Assembly (NCBI GenBank): GCA_029210815.1
Contig: JARGGB010000006.1
Location: forward strand, 1 to 64,000
Reading direction: 5' to 3'
Source of the DNA: Candidatus Brevefilum sp.
GTDB taxonomy: Bacteria; Chloroflexota; Anaerolineae; Anaerolineales; Anaerolineaceae
Length of the DNA stretch: 64,000 bases
In this document: positions 1 through 6,958 of the stretch, piece by piece
Position numbering within the stretch: position 1 is the stretch's first letter
How the letters are laid out: each line of letters opens with the position of its first letter
Notes under the pieces: generated by a model
Seen by the model: the letters and a program-made list of their open reading frames with translations, nothing else
The model's database searches: none
Told to the model about the DNA's origin: nothing
Position numbers and translations under genes: made by a program

Positions 1-72
1 CCCCTGCTTGCGGGGGGTTAGGGGGGTATGTTTGCGTTTGATTCCAGCCAATTATTTTGGTGATACCGGTCA

Positions 73-103
73 TTGTAGGGCGGGATGCGGTTTTCATCCC
101 GCC
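73..103 (+). repeat. GTAGGG-type REP-like hairpin
   Basis: TTGTAGG leads into a perfect 9-bp inverted repeat, GGCGGGATG (79-87) and CATCCCGCC (95-103), around a 7-nt loop. The GTAG start followed by a palindrome matches the layout of REP elements mobilised by REP-associated Y1 transposases. It has no T-run, so it is unlikely to be a simple terminator. Related copies occur at 170-200, 5448-5478 and 17997-18067. Confidence 0.6.
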
Positions 104-169
104 GATTTATGCATTTAATCCCAAATAGATTTGGTCAGATAAAATTGATATTGAACTCATGCCAATATT

Positions 170-200
170 GGTGCGGTGAAGATCGCACCGCACCCTACAA
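170..200 (-). repeat. GTAGGG-type REP-like hairpin
   Basis: GGTGCGGTG (170-178) pairs with CACCGCACC (186-194) around a 7-nt loop and is followed by CCCTACAA, so on the minus strand it reads TTGTAGGG then palindrome. It has the same design as the hairpin at 73-103 but opposite orientation and a different stem sequence. Confidence 0.6.
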
Positions 201-237
201 GAAACTTAGGTTGCTGGGACAACCGTAAGTGACCTAC
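201..237 (-). repeat. GTAGGTCAC-type REP-like hairpin (degenerate copy)
   Basis: On the minus strand this begins GTAGGTCACTTACGGTTG. GGTTG (209-213) pairs with CAACC (220-224) and CTTA (205-208) pairs with TAAG (226-229), with one unpaired base (225) as in the other copies. It directly abuts the tandem array at 247-431, as its relatives at 5346 and 42077 lie next to their arrays. The outer arm has lost some pairing. Confidence 0.5.
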
Positions 238-246
238 GAATCCCAT

Positions 247-431
247 TACCTGGTCGCCTGATACCTGGTCGCCTGATACCTGGTCGCCTAATACCTGGTC
301 GCCTAATGCCTGATACCTGGTCGCCTAATACCTGGTCGCCTAATACCTGATTGCCTAACCCTGCCTGATACCTGGTTGCCTGATACCTGGTCGCCTAATA
401 CCTGATTCCCTAATACCTGATTGCCTGACAC
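247..431. repeat. 15-bp tandem array (about 12 units)
   Basis: Units of TACCTGGTCGCCTGA / TACCTGATTGCCTAA type begin at 247, 262, 277, 292, 314, 329, 344, 369, 384, 399 and 414, mostly 15 bp apart, with a shortened unit near 307 and an irregular one near 359. The remainder of positions 1-525 holds only the hairpins listed separately. The minus-strand open frame across the array translates to Gln-Val-Leu-Gly repeats and is not a gene. Related degenerate arrays lie at 5248-5320, 11473-11537 and 42167-42235. Confidence 0.85.
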
Positions 432-525
432 CTTCGCCACAACTTCAAAGCCATCAATTTGTGATACAATCTGAGCGTAACCGAACCTTAATCTGTCCAA
501 TAGTTAACAGGAGGAATCAAGTCCT

Positions 526-2112
526 ATGGCACAAGAATCGTCGTTTAAGTTAACTTACGCGACCATGTTCAACCCACCAGAAGAACTGCACACCCGGTTT
601 GATGAAGCGATGGCAAGCTTGAAGGCAAATTTGGGGCAGGAATACCCCATGATCATTGGTGGGGAAGAACGCTTTGTAGAAGGAAAAGTTAAAGAATACT
701 CACCCATCAATACTGATATTCACCTGGCAACTTTCCAAAAGGGCACCGAAAAGGATGCTGAAGATGCCATTGCAGCAGCACGAGAAGCTTTCCCCAAGTG
801 GAGCCGAATGAACTGGGATGAGCGGGTGTACCTGCTAAGGAAAGCAGCCGACATCATCGATCAGCGCTTGTTTGAAATCGGCGCAGTGATCACCCTCGAA
901 GTGGGCAAGAACCGCATGGAAGCCCTCGGTGATATCGCTGAGACTGCCGACCTGATCCGCTACGCCTGCAGCCAGATGGAAGCCAACCAGGGATACAAGG
1001 CTAAAATGGGTGTGGACCCACTGGTCGGCTATAATGTCGCCAACTACTCCGTGCTCAAACCCTACGGCGTGTGGGTGGTGATCAGCCCCTTCAACTTCCC
1101 CGCAGCACTGACGGGCGGCCCTTCAGGCGCAGCCCTGGTCGCTGGCAATACCCTGGTGATCAAGCCCGCGTCTGCCACAACCTGGACGACCGCTCTGCTG
1201 GTCGATTGTATGCGCCAGGCTGGCATCCCTGACGGGGTGGTCAATTACGTTTCGGGACCCGGCTCTAAGGTCGGCAAAGCCCTGACGGAGAGCAAGGATG
1301 TTGATGGCTTGACCTTCACCGGCTCCTTTGATGTCGGCATGGGCATTTATCGCTTATTTGCGCAGGGTGATTATGTGCGCCCGACCATCCTGGAATTGGG
1401 CGGCAAGAACCCCGCGATTGTTTCAAAGAATGCAGATATTGAAGATGCTGCTGTCGGTATTGTACGCTCTGCCTTTGGTTTACAGGGTCAGAAATGCTCC
1501 GCCTGCTCCCGAGTATTTGTTGAAGAACAAGTTTATGATCAGCTGGTCGAACGCGTGGTTGAATTGACTAAAAAGCTGAAGATTGGCGACCCTGCGGATC
1601 GCAATGTCTACATGGGTCCCGTGGTAACAAAGAGTTCCTACCGGGACTTCCAGGAATTCTGCGGTGAGCTGAAAGAAGCCGGCACGATTTTGACGGGCGG
1701 CGATGTGCTGACCGAGGGCGATTTTGGCAAGGGCTATTTCTGCCCACCAACGATTGCCGTTGATGTGCCCATCGAGCACCGCTTGTGGAAGCACGAGATG
1801 TTTGTACCGATCACCATGATCCACCCGGTGAAGAGCCTTTCGGAGGCGATGGAACTGGCGAACGATGTCAATTACGGTTTGACCGCCGGATTCTACGGCA
1901 CAGAAGCTGAGGCCGGCTGGTTCTTCGATAACATCGAGGCTGGCGTGGTTTATGCCAACCGTCCGCAAGGTGCCACCACCGGCGCATGGCCTGGATTCCA
2001 GCCCTTTGGCGGTTGGAAGGGTTCTGGCGCAAGCGGTAAAAATGCAGGCGGTTTGTATTACCTGCCGCTGTACATGCACGAACAAAGCCAGACGCATGTC
2101 CGCAGGGCATAG
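526..2112 (+). CDS. Aldehyde dehydrogenase, 1-pyrroline-5-carboxylate dehydrogenase-like
   Basis: This 528-residue ALDH-superfamily enzyme is expected to oxidise an aldehyde to an acid with NAD(P)+ in the cytosol. Visible catalytic elements are Asn190 in SPFNFP, general base Glu290 in LELGGKNP and nucleophile Cys324 in GQKCSA; the Glu-Cys distance of 34 residues is canonical. The GQKCSACSR context, the QPFGGWKGSG block and the C-terminal YYLPLY...EQSQT tail are typical of L-glutamate semialdehyde (P5C) dehydrogenases, so proline/glutamate catabolism is the best guess; substrate is inferred. The start has an AGGAGG site at 509-514, 11 nt upstream. No proline dehydrogenase is adjacent. Other ALDH substrates remain possible. 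Confidence 0.88.
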   Translation: MAQESSFKLTYATMFNPPEELHTRFDEAMASLKANLGQEYPMIIGGEERFVEGKVKEYSPINTDIHLATFQKGTEKDAEDAIAAAREAFPKWSRMNWDERVYLLRKAADIIDQRLFEIGAVITLEVGKNRMEALGDIAETADLIRYACSQMEANQGYKAKMGVDPLVGYNVANYSVLKPYGVWVVISPFNFPAALTGGPSGAALVAGNTLVIKPASATTWTTALLVDCMRQAGIPDGVVNYVSGPGSKVGKALTESKDVDGLTFTGSFDVGMGIYRLFAQGDYVRPTILELGGKNPAIVSKNADIEDAAVGIVRSAFGLQGQKCSACSRVFVEEQVYDQLVERVVELTKKLKIGDPADRNVYMGPVVTKSSYRDFQEFCGELKEAGTILTGGDVLTEGDFGKGYFCPPTIAVDVPIEHRLWKHEMFVPITMIHPVKSLSEAMELANDVNYGLTAGFYGTEAEAGWFFDNIEAGVVYANRPQGATTGAWPGFQPFGGWKGSGASGKNAGGLYYLPLYMHEQSQTHVRRA

Positions 2113-2138
2113 CGCTGGAATAGGTAAAGGATAGAACT

Positions 2139-2168
2139 GACCGGATGGCAGAAATTCGCCATCCGGTC
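2139..2168 (+). terminator. Perfect 11-bp stem-loop after the ALDH gene
   Basis: GACCGGATGGC (2139-2149) and GCCATCCGGTC (2158-2168) form a perfect stem around an 8-nt loop. There is only a short TT tail, and the next ATG begins 2 nt later. It may be a terminator lacking a U-tract or a structure controlling entry to the downstream small gene. Confidence 0.5.
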
Positions 2169-2170
2169 TT

Positions 2171-2461
2171 ATGTCCACACCGATGATCCGTTATCTTCTC
2201 TCGCGTATTGGGTGTTTTATGCTCCTTGCCGGCAGCATCTTTTTGATTGTTGGCTTTGCACTGGTAGGATCCGCTGAGCCAAATTTCGATGCGCTGTTGA
2301 TTGGTTCAGCCCTGTTCTTTGGGGGCTATTTATTGTGGCATCGCTTCAGGAAAAAAGCGGAACGCCGCAGACGATTTTCTAAATTCAGGAAAAACACTGA
2401 GAAGGATGAACAGCATATAGAAGAAGAGGGTCGCGGTTGGGAGGATCGATTTGATGACTAA
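2171..2461 (+). CDS. Small two-helix membrane protein, function unknown
   Basis: A 96-residue protein not recognised as a named family. Residues about 12-33 and 40-56 are hydrophobic membrane segments, followed by a strongly basic stretch (RKKAERRRR) and an acidic tail, suggesting a membrane hairpin with a cytosolic charged C-terminus. It overlaps the start of the CoA-transferase subunit A gene by 8 nt, implying co-translation. There is no Shine-Dalgarno site before ATG 2171, which sits 2 nt after a strong hairpin; ATG 2183 is an alternative start. The overlap and the clean hydrophobic profile argue that it is real. Confidence 0.6.
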   Translation: MSTPMIRYLLSRIGCFMLLAGSIFLIVGFALVGSAEPNFDALLIGSALFFGGYLLWHRFRKKAERRRRFSKFRKNTEKDEQHIEEEGRGWEDRFDD

Positions 2462-3356
2462 ACAAATGTCTATGAAGGATGCCATCAGGAAATACGTCCA
2501 TGATGGCGACACATTGTATGCCAGCGGCTTTACGCACTTAATTCCTTTTGCTGCCAGCCATGAAATTATTCGCCAGGGTATTAAAGACCTGGTACTGGCG
2601 CGAGCAACCCCCGATTTAATTTATGATCAAATGGTGGCTGCGGGGTGTGCGCGCAAAGTTGTTTTTTCTTATATGGGCAACCCGGGTGTGGGTTCTTTGC
2701 GCCGGGTACGGGCAGCCATCGAGGCAGGCACCCTTGAATGGGAGGAGTATTCGCACTTCAGCATGATCAGCCGATTGCAGGCTGGTGCAAGCGGGCTGCC
2801 GTTTATGCCGATGAAAGCCACTGGGGCTTCAGACCTGGCAGACCAGAACCCCAATTACCAGAAAGTTACCGATCCCTACACCGGTGAAGCCGTGGTGGTT
2901 GTGCCGCCGCTCAAGCCCGATGTGGCTGTTGTGCACGTGCAGCGCGCCGACGCTGAGGGCAATGCCCATGTTTGGGGCATACTGGGCGAGCAGCGCCTGG
3001 CAGCGTTTGCCGCCACGCGAGTTATTCTCACCGCAGAAGAGATAGTCGATCAAAGTGTGATACGGTCTGACCCGAACCGAACCCTGATACCGGGCATGAT
3101 CGTGGATGCGGTCTGCCACGTGCCTTACTGTGCGCACCCTTCCTATACACAGGGTTACCACGACCGTGACAACCAGTTTTACCTGGAATGGGATCAGATA
3201 TCGAAGACCGAAGAGAGCGTGGGGGAATACCTTCGCGAGTGGGTTTACGACGTCCCGGATCGTGCGGCTTACTGGGAAAAACTGGGTCCTGAGGTGCATC
3301 AACGCCTGACGGCAGGTGCCCGGCTTTCAGAACCTGTTAATTACGGTGATTATTGA
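2454..3356 (+). CDS. CoA-transferase family I, subunit A (GctA/IpdA-like)
   Basis: A 300-residue alpha subunit of a two-component family I CoA-transferase, which moves CoA between an acyl-CoA and a carboxylic acid. The family pattern is seen in DGDTLYASGF, in the SYMGNPGVGSLRR segment, and in PPLKPDVAVVHVQRAD near the middle. ATG 2454 is preferred because GGGAGG (2439-2444) lies 9 nt upstream; TTG 2451 is possible. The beta subunit follows 13 nt later, so the two are surely co-expressed. Similarity to GctA/IpdA-type subunits suggests a dicarboxylyl- or ring-cleavage CoA substrate, but the real substrate cannot be read from the sequence. Confidence 0.85.
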   Translation: MTKQMSMKDAIRKYVHDGDTLYASGFTHLIPFAASHEIIRQGIKDLVLARATPDLIYDQMVAAGCARKVVFSYMGNPGVGSLRRVRAAIEAGTLEWEEYSHFSMISRLQAGASGLPFMPMKATGASDLADQNPNYQKVTDPYTGEAVVVVPPLKPDVAVVHVQRADAEGNAHVWGILGEQRLAAFAATRVILTAEEIVDQSVIRSDPNRTLIPGMIVDAVCHVPYCAHPSYTQGYHDRDNQFYLEWDQISKTEESVGEYLREWVYDVPDRAAYWEKLGPEVHQRLTAGARLSEPVNYGDY

Positions 3357-3369
3357 GGATGGATGCATA

Positions 3370-4137
3370 ATGACGGATGAACTTAACTACAACCCGAGCG
3401 AATTGATGGTGGTCAATGCTGCCCGGCTGCTGCAGGACGGCGATGTGGTCTTTGTGGGTGTGGGCATCCCGAACCTGGCGTGCAATTTAGCCATGCGGAC
3501 CCACGCGCCCAATTTGCAGATGATTTATGAAGCAGGTGTGATTGGTGCGCAGCCGTCACGCTTGCCCTTATCGATTGGCGACCCGACCCTGGTGTCGGGT
3601 GCTTTATCCGTGTGCAGCATGTACGACATCTTCACCCTCTACCTGCAGCGGGGAAATGTGGATGTGGGCTTTTTGGGCGGGGCACAGATTGACCAATACG
3701 GGAACATCAATGCGACGGTCATCGGGGATTATCCAAACCCCAAAGTACGCCTGCCCGGTTCCGGCGGCTCGATGGAAATCGCTGCCTGGGCGAACCGCTG
3801 TTACATCATCACCCCGCATCAGAAACGTCGTTTCCCTGCCAGGGTGGATTTTCAGACCTCAATCGGGTTCTTGTCAGGTGGGGATGCCCGCAAAAAGACC
3901 GGCGTGCGCGGGGCAGGACCTGAGGTGATCGTCACCAACCTGGGTTTGATGCAGCCAAACCAGGATGGCGAGCTGGTTCTGACAGCACTGCACCCGGGTG
4001 TGTCCTTTGAGCAGGTCCAGGAAAATACGGGATGGGACCTTAAACAATCTGAAACTTGTACGGTGACCGAACCGCCCAAGCAGGAGGAGCTGCGGATCTT
4101 GCGCGAAGAGCTTGACCCGGGGAGAATTTATATTTGA
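3370..4137 (+). CDS. CoA-transferase family I, subunit B (GctB/IpdB-like)
   Basis: A 255-residue beta subunit partnering the preceding gene. Glu54 in the YEAGVIGA segment aligns in number and context with the catalytic glutamate of glutaconate CoA-transferase GctB, which forms the glutamyl-CoA thioester. SGGSMEIAAWANR and the HQKRRFPARVDFQTS stretch are also family-like. ATG 3370 is chosen over the longer frame from 3316 because GAGG (3355-3358) precedes it and the N-terminus then matches the family. IpdB proteins often lack the catalytic Glu; its presence here favours a true transferase. Confidence 0.85.
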   Translation: MTDELNYNPSELMVVNAARLLQDGDVVFVGVGIPNLACNLAMRTHAPNLQMIYEAGVIGAQPSRLPLSIGDPTLVSGALSVCSMYDIFTLYLQRGNVDVGFLGGAQIDQYGNINATVIGDYPNPKVRLPGSGGSMEIAAWANRCYIITPHQKRRFPARVDFQTSIGFLSGGDARKKTGVRGAGPEVIVTNLGLMQPNQDGELVLTALHPGVSFEQVQENTGWDLKQSETCTVTEPPKQEELRILREELDPGRIYI

Positions 4138-4184
4138 TGCAGGTTAGTGGGGTAGAATTTAAAAAAATCAAAATGGATTAAAAA

Positions 4185-5204
4185 ATGAAAGAAATAATAA
4201 ATTTACTGTCCACAATCGACCTCTCTGAAGACGCACGTTCGCGAATAAAGGGCGTCGCTGAACACGTTAAATTGACGGTTATCCCAACAAATAAACCAGG
4301 GGATATTTCCGAAGAAAGCTGGCAGGAGACGGAAGTCCTGCTGACCCAGGGTGTACTGCCCGAGTCTGAGATAGCGCCAAATCTGCGCTGGGTGCAGTTT
4401 CACAGCGCCGGTGTTGACACTTATGTTGACCATCCCCTATTCAGCGAGGTGATCGCAACGAATATGAGCGGTGCTATTGCCTGGCAAATTGGGGAATATG
4501 TCCTGATGACCTTGCTGGCATTTGGGCAAAAACTACCAAGATTGATCACCAATAAGCGGAATAAGCACTGGCCGAAAAGCAAGGAAAAAAGGCAGGATTT
4601 GATGCCGCTTGAACTTCGGGACAGCACTGTGGGGATCCTTGGCTACGGCAGCATCGGCAGACAGGTGGCGCGGTTGCTGGTGCCCTTTGGACCGACGGTG
4701 CTGGCAGCAAAGAAAGACGTGATGCATCCCGAGGATGACGGCTATATTCGGGATGGTATGGGCGATCCCCATGGAGACTTTTTTGACCGACTGTACCCGA
4801 TGGAAGCGTTGCATAGCATGTTATCCGAATGTGATTTTGTGGTGCTGACTCTGCCGCTGACAGAAAACACCCGAAACATCATTGATGAAGCAGCATTGAC
4901 GGTTATGAAGCCGTCGGCTTACCTGGTCAATGTGGGGCGAGGGGAATTGATTGACCAGGATGCATTAATCGCCGCTTTGAAGGCAAAGGAAATTGCGGGT
5001 GCAGCACTGGATGTTTTTGAAGAGGAACCACTGCCAGAGGACAGCCCCCTGTGGGAGATGGAAAACGTGATCATCAGCCCTCATGTTGCCGGGATCAGCC
5101 GTCACCTTGAAGACGAGACCCTGACTTTGTTTGTTGAGAATTTGAATCGCTATCTTTCAGAGCTGCCTTTGTACAACCGCATTGATGTGGATAAAGGCTA
5201 TTGA
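4185..5204 (+). CDS. D-isomer-specific 2-hydroxyacid dehydrogenase
   Basis: A 339-residue NAD(P)-dependent dehydrogenase interconverting 2-oxoacids and D-2-hydroxyacids. The nucleotide-binding motif is GYGSIG (153-158), and the catalytic triad appears as Arg252 in NVGRGELID, Glu281 in the DVFEEEPLP segment and His300 in SPHVAG. The split N- and C-terminal substrate-binding parts surround the Rossmann domain as usual. It follows the CoA-transferase pair by 47 nt without a strong Shine-Dalgarno site. Specific substrate (glyoxylate, phosphoglycerate, lactate and so on) cannot be assigned; absence of an ACT domain argues against full-length SerA. Confidence 0.87.
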   Translation: MKEIINLLSTIDLSEDARSRIKGVAEHVKLTVIPTNKPGDISEESWQETEVLLTQGVLPESEIAPNLRWVQFHSAGVDTYVDHPLFSEVIATNMSGAIAWQIGEYVLMTLLAFGQKLPRLITNKRNKHWPKSKEKRQDLMPLELRDSTVGILGYGSIGRQVARLLVPFGPTVLAAKKDVMHPEDDGYIRDGMGDPHGDFFDRLYPMEALHSMLSECDFVVLTLPLTENTRNIIDEAALTVMKPSAYLVNVGRGELIDQDALIAALKAKEIAGAALDVFEEEPLPEDSPLWEMENVIISPHVAGISRHLEDETLTLFVENLNRYLSELPLYNRIDVDKGY

Positions 5205-5247
5205 TTCTTAAAAACCTTGTAAGTGAACAATTTATGGGTTACTGATG

Positions 5248-5320
5248 AGGAATCAGGTATCAGGTATCAGGTAGTAGATATTAGGTAGTAGATATTAGGT
5301 ATTAGGTAGCAGGTACCAGG
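5248..5320. repeat. Degenerate tandem array (GGTATCA / GGTAGTAGATATTA units)
   Basis: Repeats of AATCAGGTATCAGGTATCAG followed by GGTAGTAGATATTA units are the reverse-complement style of the 247-431 and 42167-42235 arrays. A 25-nt AT-rich spacer joins it to the hairpin at 5346; that spacer plus hairpin is nearly identical, in reverse complement, to the 42-kb copy. The 451-bp gap 5205-5655 otherwise contains only the three hairpins listed here. Confidence 0.7.
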
Positions 5321-5345
5321 AAAAGCTCTCGAATTATAAGAATTT

Positions 5346-5382
5346 GTAGGTCACGTATGGTTGCCCCTGCAACCTACGTGAC
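5346..5382 (+). repeat. GTAGGTCAC-type REP-like hairpin
   Basis: GTAG precedes an imperfect palindrome: GTCACGTATGGTTGC (5350-5364) pairs with GCAACCTACGTGAC (5369-5382) around a 4-nt loop with one bulged T. This is textbook REP architecture (GTAG plus bulged palindrome). Confidence 0.7.
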
Positions 5383-5447
5383 AACAACGATCGTAAGGAA
5401 TCCATTCCGCTTATGCGTAATACCAGGATTTAGGTTGTTCATTCGAT

Positions 5448-5478
5448 AGTGCGCAGGCAACCACTGCGCACCCTATAA
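5448..5478 (-). repeat. GTAGGG-type REP-like hairpin (variant)
   Basis: GTGCGCAG (5449-5456) pairs with CTGCGCAC (5464-5471) around a 7-nt loop and is followed by CCCTATAA, so the minus strand reads TTATAGGG then palindrome. It belongs with the hairpins at 73 and 170, with ATAG replacing GTAG. Confidence 0.55.
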
Positions 5479-5526
5479 GGTAATAATAATTCACCATTAA
5501 CCAACCACAACAAATTTTCTACTTTC

Positions 5527-5563
5527 GTAGGTCACGTATGGCGTCGCCAGACGCCTACGTGAC
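5527..5563 (+). repeat. GTAGGTCAC-type REP-like hairpin
   Basis: Second + copy in the same gap: GTCACGTATGGCGTC (5531-5545) pairs with GACGCCTACGTGAC (5550-5563). Compared with the copy at 5346, the inner stem changed from GGTTGC/GCAACC to GGCGTC/GACGCC, so both arms changed together and pairing plus the bulged T were kept. Confidence 0.7.
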
Positions 5564-5655
5564 ACAATAATCCAACTTTTCAACAAAACAACTTCCCAAA
5601 CGTATCCCGCTGCTGATAGAATAAATTAAATTCCAAAAACACAAGGGAGACTGCC

Positions 5656-6906
5656 ATGCCACAGAAAACCTTTCTCTCCAAAGTTCGAAAACTGCCGCGC
5701 AACGTATGGGCGGTCAGCCTGACCAGTTTCTTCATGGATATCTCCAGCGAGATGGTCATCAACATACTGCCCTTGTTTCTCTCCAACGTGCTGGGCGTAA
5801 AGACCAACATCATCGGGATCATCGAGGGCATCGCAGAAGCCACAGCCAGCATCTTAAAGGTCTTTTCTGGCTGGCTTTCGGATAAACTGGGTGGGAGAAA
5901 GTGGCTGGCGGTGGCGGGGTACGGCATCTCAACAATAGCCAAGCCCTTCTTCTACATTGCAAACACCTGGGGAATGATCGCTGGTGTTCGCTGGGCGGAC
6001 CGGATCGGCAAAGGTGTTCGGACAGCACCCCGGGACGCCCTTGTGGCAGATTCGATCGAACCCGAGCAGCGCGGAATCGCCTTTGGCTTTCACCGGGCAG
6101 CGGATACCGGCGGTGCAGTCCTGGGTATTTTAATTGCAGCACTGTCAGTTTGGCTGGCGCAGTCCAATAATCTGCAGCTGGGTGAAAACACCTTCCGCAC
6201 CATTGTATTGATCAGCCTTGTGCCGGCTGTGCTGGCGGTGATCAGCCTGGCGGTTATTGCCCGTGAAACGGTAAAACGAAGCGATCAAGCCGCCCCTAAG
6301 ATCACCTTCAAAGGTTTGGGCAAGCCCTTTTTGGTTTTCTTATTGATCGTTGGTGTATTTGACCTGGGCAATTCATCGGATGCTTTTCTCGTCCTGCGGG
6401 CGCAGGAGCGGGGATTGAGCGTTTTGGGGATTTTGCTGATGCTGGCGGCATTTAACCTGGTTTATACCCTGGTCTCCGCTCCTGCCGGTTCACTTTCAGA
6501 CCGCATTGGGCGACGCAAGGTGATCATTGGCGGCTGGCTGGTTTACGGCGTTATTTACCTGGGCTTTGCCCTGGCACAGCGTCCCTGGCATATTTGGGTA
6601 TTGTATATCACTTACGGCGTGTATTACGGCCTGGCATACGGCACTGCAAAAGCCATGGTGGCTGACCTCGTTTCACCGGCATTGCGCGGCACAGCCTACG
6701 GCACCTATAATGCCGTGCTGGGAATCATCGACTTCCCGGCCTCATTGTTGGCCGGCTTATTGTGGCAGGGGGCAGGTGCCTGGGCTGGTTTTGGTCCCTC
6801 AGCACCATTCTTCTTTGGAAGCAGCCTGGCATTTTTAGCTGCATTGATGTTTTTGATTTGGAGCCCTAATAAATTTATGCAGGAGCCTTCAGCCGGTACA
6901 GAATAA
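5656..6906 (+). CDS. MFS transporter
   Basis: A 416-residue inner-membrane carrier of the major facilitator superfamily with about twelve hydrophobic segments in two halves. The N-terminus carries FFMDISSEM before the first helix exit, the first cytosolic loop region has SDKLGGRKW, a later loop has DRIGKGVRTAPRDAL, and the second half repeats the loop motif as SDRIGRRKV, as expected for the two MFS halves. Substrate is unknown; the DISSEM/DRIGKG signature marks a widespread family of uncharacterised MFS exporters. GGGAG lies just before the start. It is isolated by repeat-filled DNA upstream and followed 52 nt later by a kinase-like gene. Confidence 0.85.
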   Translation: MPQKTFLSKVRKLPRNVWAVSLTSFFMDISSEMVINILPLFLSNVLGVKTNIIGIIEGIAEATASILKVFSGWLSDKLGGRKWLAVAGYGISTIAKPFFYIANTWGMIAGVRWADRIGKGVRTAPRDALVADSIEPEQRGIAFGFHRAADTGGAVLGILIAALSVWLAQSNNLQLGENTFRTIVLISLVPAVLAVISLAVIARETVKRSDQAAPKITFKGLGKPFLVFLLIVGVFDLGNSSDAFLVLRAQERGLSVLGILLMLAAFNLVYTLVSAPAGSLSDRIGRRKVIIGGWLVYGVIYLGFALAQRPWHIWVLYITYGVYYGLAYGTAKAMVADLVSPALRGTAYGTYNAVLGIIDFPASLLAGLLWQGAGAWAGFGPSAPFFFGSSLAFLAALMFLIWSPNKFMQEPSAGTE

Positions 6907-6958
6907 GCAGCGATGGTGGTAGGATTAACCCCGGTATTCAATCCTGGAGGAAAATCGT

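Noticed and set aside
247-431. Possible CRISPR array
   Set aside because: Units are contiguous and 15 bp long without unique spacers; no cas genes are near.
303-500. Minus-strand 65-codon frame with repeated NQVLG/NQVSG
   Set aside because: It is simply the translation of the 15-bp tandem array, has no ribosome site, and no conserved protein features.
1480-2178. Long minus-strand frame opposite the ALDH gene (232 codons)
   Set aside because: It is the antisense shadow of a strongly conserved coding sequence and shows no domain motif.
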